Shown in pieces: positions 12,902-15,087 of a DNA stretch of 15,087 bases. Position numbers and translations under genes: made by a program. Source of the DNA: Planctomycetaceae bacterium (GTDB lineage Bacteria > Planctomycetota > Planctomycetia > Planctomycetales > Planctomycetaceae); contig JALTOP010000287.1 of NCBI GenBank assembly GCA_027000105.1, positions 1 to 15,087 on the forward strand, in the 5' to 3' direction. Each line of letters begins with the position of its first letter. Position 1 is the first letter of the stretch. Under the pieces are notes generated by a model that was given only the letters and a program-made list of their open reading frames with translations, searched no databases and was not told the origin of the DNA.

Positions 12902-15087
12902 ATGGAATCGTCCCAGGCTCCCGTGCGATTGCCCGAAGCGACAATAACCCGGTTGGATGATCTTCGCAGGCAGGTGAGGTTCATCAAGATAGCTGAAGGG
13001 ATATTTGCCGGACTGTTTGGTTTGGCGGTTTCGTATTTGGCGGTTTTCGTGCTGGATCGCTTTATCGATACGCCCGCCCTGTTTCGCGGATTGCTGCTGT
13101 TTGCGGGAGCGATCGGCTTCGGTGTTGTTTTGCCGTGGAAATGTCACCGGTGGGTTTGGGGAACCCGGCGGATGGAGCAGGTGGCCCGGCTGGTGAAAAT
13201 AAAGTATCCCCGTTTGGGCGATCAATTACTGGGTGTTGTCGAACTGGCTCGCGGCGAGAAAGAGTGGCAAAGCAGTCTCACACTCGCACAAGCGGCGATC
13301 AATCAGGTCGATCGTGTTGTGAAGGATCGCGATTTGTGCGATGCCGTTCCTCATCCGCGGCATCGATTCTGGGCAGGGACGGCTGGCGTTCCACTCGCTT
13401 TGATGTTTCTTGCAATCATCCTGATACCCGCCGCCGGGAAGAATGCGCTGGCACGCTGGTTGATGCCGTGGCAAGATGTCGAACGCTACACCTTTACGCA
13501 AATTGAGCCGCTCCCCGAAAAAATGGTGGTGCCTCACGGAGAAGAATTTTCGGTGACCGCCCGGCTGACCGATTCTACCCAATGGTTCCCGCAGCGAGGT
13601 TCTGCCAAATTGACCGGAGCCAGGGAACCGATTGTCGCTGCGCTGGATCAGGGAACTTACAGGTTTCTTATACCGCCACAAACGGCTGATTTCGCCTTGA
13701 ATGTTTCCATTGGTGATGTCAAAGAAAAAATCAGGATACAAACGGCAACCCGCCCGGAACTGGAAGCGATACAGGCAACGATCACGCTACCCGAGTATCT
13801 GCGTTATTCGCATCCGTTGAATCGCGATGTGCGGGGCGGCGTAATTTCCGTATTGAAGGGGGCTACCGCCCGGTTTCATGCAACAGTCAACCGGGCACTG
13901 CAGGAAGCGACACTGGCAGGGCATGAGGTTACAATTGACGGTCGGGAGATTGCCAGCGAAGCGATTGCGATCAATAAAAGCGAAACGCTCCGATTCCGCT
14001 GGAAGGATGAATTGGGACTCAGTTCAAAACAGGATTTTGCGTTAAAAATCAACGCGATTGACGATGCGTCTCCTTCCATTTTTGCGAAACAATCCGAACC
14101 GATGCAGGTGGTGCTTTCAACCGATGTGATTCGTCTGGAATTGCAAGCCGATGATGATTTCGGTTTGAAAGAGATCGGTTTGGAATGGGTTGGCGTTGTC
14201 GATCCGCTGCGGAATCCTTTTCCGGAGACCGGCGGGAAAGTTGTTGCCGTAGGGGATCCCGAAAAGAAATCCCTGCAAGCGATTGCAACCTTCTCGGCTG
14301 AAAGTGATCACGTTCGCCCACAGACAATCAAACTGCGAGCTTATGCGACGGACTACCTTCCCGGTAGGAAACGGGCTTTTTCTTCGGTGATCCTGCTGCA
14401 CGTAATGACGCCCGCCGAACACGCAATCTGGATGACGCACCAACTACGCCGCTGGGCAAGTTTGGCGGATGATGTCTACGAAGAAGAAGTTCGACTCCAC
14501 GATGAAAACCGGGCGATTCGCAGACTCGCTCCCGAAAAGCTGGCACTCCCAAATACGCAAAGAAGAATCGAACAGCAAGCTGCTTCTGAACGAGCCAACG
14601 CGGCAAGGTTGGGAGCAGTCACCGATCATGGGGACAGGCTTATTAAACAGGCACTGCGAAACCCGGAAATGCTGGTCGGTCACCTGGAAACATGGGCAGA
14701 AGCGCTCAAGCAGTTACGCAAAATATCCGATGAGAAAATGCCCTCGGTAGCAGACCTGCTCGAAAAAGGGGCTCGTTCGGTTCCTAAAAAAGCAGCGGGG
14801 AAACCGGGTTCGAGCAAATCAGGAAAAACAGCAGGAAACAATCGCAGTAGTAAAAGTGGTAAGCCGGGCAAGAAATCGGGAGAAACGAAAGCCGTCCCAA
14901 CGGTGCCGAAGGTGGTTGATATTGAATCTGGGTTCAACAAAATCCCTGATAAAAAAGCGAGCAATAAAAAGAAGAAAGCGAGTAAAGGGAAATTCACCAT
15001 CCCCAAAACAACCCTGCAGGGCGGACCTCCCAATAAAGATAAAAAAGAAGAGAAGAAAGAGGAAGAGAAAAACGAACTCGATGAAGC
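12902..15087 (+). CDS. DUF4175-like membrane protein, 3' end outside window (partial)
   Basis: The frame is open from the ATG at 12902 to the window edge (728 codons plus 2 nt), so the gene is truncated on the right. The frame is closed by a stop at 12857 with no ATG in between, and AGAGG (12891-12895) lies 6 nt before the start. Helices at about 28-50 and 61-80 and a third at about 156-178 anchor it in the membrane. A long beta-rich outer region follows (about 190-500; TFTQIEPLPEKMVVPHGEEF onward), then charged helices. From about residue 628 the sequence becomes Lys/Ser/Gly- then Lys/Glu-rich. This layout matches the DUF4175-type proteins found with MoxR/vWA operons, which is why I link it to the module at 2657-9163 despite the opposite strand. 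Family naming is from memory; the function is unknown. Confidence 0.8.
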   Translation, partial: MESSQAPVRLPEATITRLDDLRRQVRFIKIAEGIFAGLFGLAVSYLAVFVLDRFIDTPALFRGLLLFAGAIGFGVVLPWKCHRWVWGTRRMEQVARLVKIKYPRLGDQLLGVVELARGEKEWQSSLTLAQAAINQVDRVVKDRDLCDAVPHPRHRFWAGTAGVPLALMFLAIILIPAAGKNALARWLMPWQDVERYTFTQIEPLPEKMVVPHGEEFSVTARLTDSTQWFPQRGSAKLTGAREPIVAALDQGTYRFLIPPQTADFALNVSIGDVKEKIRIQTATRPELEAIQATITLPEYLRYSHPLNRDVRGGVISVLKGATARFHATVNRALQEATLAGHEVTIDGREIASEAIAINKSETLRFRWKDELGLSSKQDFALKINAIDDASPSIFAKQSEPMQVVLSTDVIRLELQADDDFGLKEIGLEWVGVVDPLRNPFPETGGKVVAVGDPEKKSLQAIATFSAESDHVRPQTIKLRAYATDYLPGRKRAFSSVILLHVMTPAEHAIWMTHQLRRWASLADDVYEEEVRLHDENRAIRRLAPEKLALPNTQRRIEQQAASERANAARLGAVTDHGDRLIKQALRNPEMLVGHLETWAEALKQLRKISDEKMPSVADLLEKGARSVPKKAAGKPGSSKSGKTAGNNRSSKSGKPGKKSGETKAVPTVPKVVDIESGFNKIPDKKASNKKKKASKGKFTIPKTTLQGGPPNKDKKEEKKEEEKNELDE

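Noticed and set aside
13226..13741. Minus-strand frame of 171 codons
   Set aside because: It is antisense to the DUF4175-like gene, whose frame is uninterrupted to the window edge.

Overview
The window looks like chromosomal DNA from a planctomycete (Planctomycetota, probably a Planctomycetales/Planctomycetaceae-type genome of moderate G+C). That assignment is an inference. It rests on a MoxR ATPase, a DUF58 protein, a BatA-like double-transmembrane vWA protein and a second membrane vWA protein in series, with a DUF4175-like membrane protein nearby. It also rests on two secreted proteins of a style I associate with planctomycetes. No rRNA, tRNA, CRISPR array, transposase or phage gene is visible.

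Layout. (1) Plus strand, 69-758: a small acidic conserved hypothetical protein. (2) Plus strand, 954-2582: a single-pass membrane protein with a basic cytoplasmic tail, a long acidic linker and a compact outer domain that may be a very divergent vWA fold. (3) Minus strand, 9163 down to 2657: the core module MoxR ATPase -> DUF58 (cytoplasmic vWA) -> BatA-like vWA -> vWA/GATase-like. The last two genes overlap by 4 nt (ATGA). (4) Minus strand, 12609 down to 9545: two tandem paralogous exported proteins with a regular L-[S/T/N]-x-x-Q motif about every 105 residues. (5) Plus strand, 12902 to the window edge: a DUF4175-like membrane protein with a very lysine-rich C-terminal stretch, cut off by the end of the window. 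It is divergent from the paralogue pair.

How the genes may work together. MoxR ATPases act with vWA proteins as chaperone-like remodelling machines. Here MoxR would supply ATP-driven remodelling, DUF58 would be its cytoplasmic vWA partner, and the two membrane vWA proteins would carry the activity to the membrane. The DUF4175-like protein is a plausible further membrane component, although here it lies on the opposite strand. The exported paralogues sit between the two halves of this set. A role as partners or substrates is possible but is only inferred from position.

The non-coding gaps at 7939-8143, 9164-9544 and 12610-12901 hold dispersed repeats: two 25-nt copies matching at 23 positions, a strong 23-nt dyad whose edge recurs inverted 3.4 kb away, a perfect 16-bp tandem duplication and a 12-bp tandem duplication. 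This points to small non-autonomous intergenic repeat elements. The most unusual items are the periodic exported paralogue pair and the repeat-laden intergenic regions. The MoxR/vWA set itself is a known arrangement of uncertain function.
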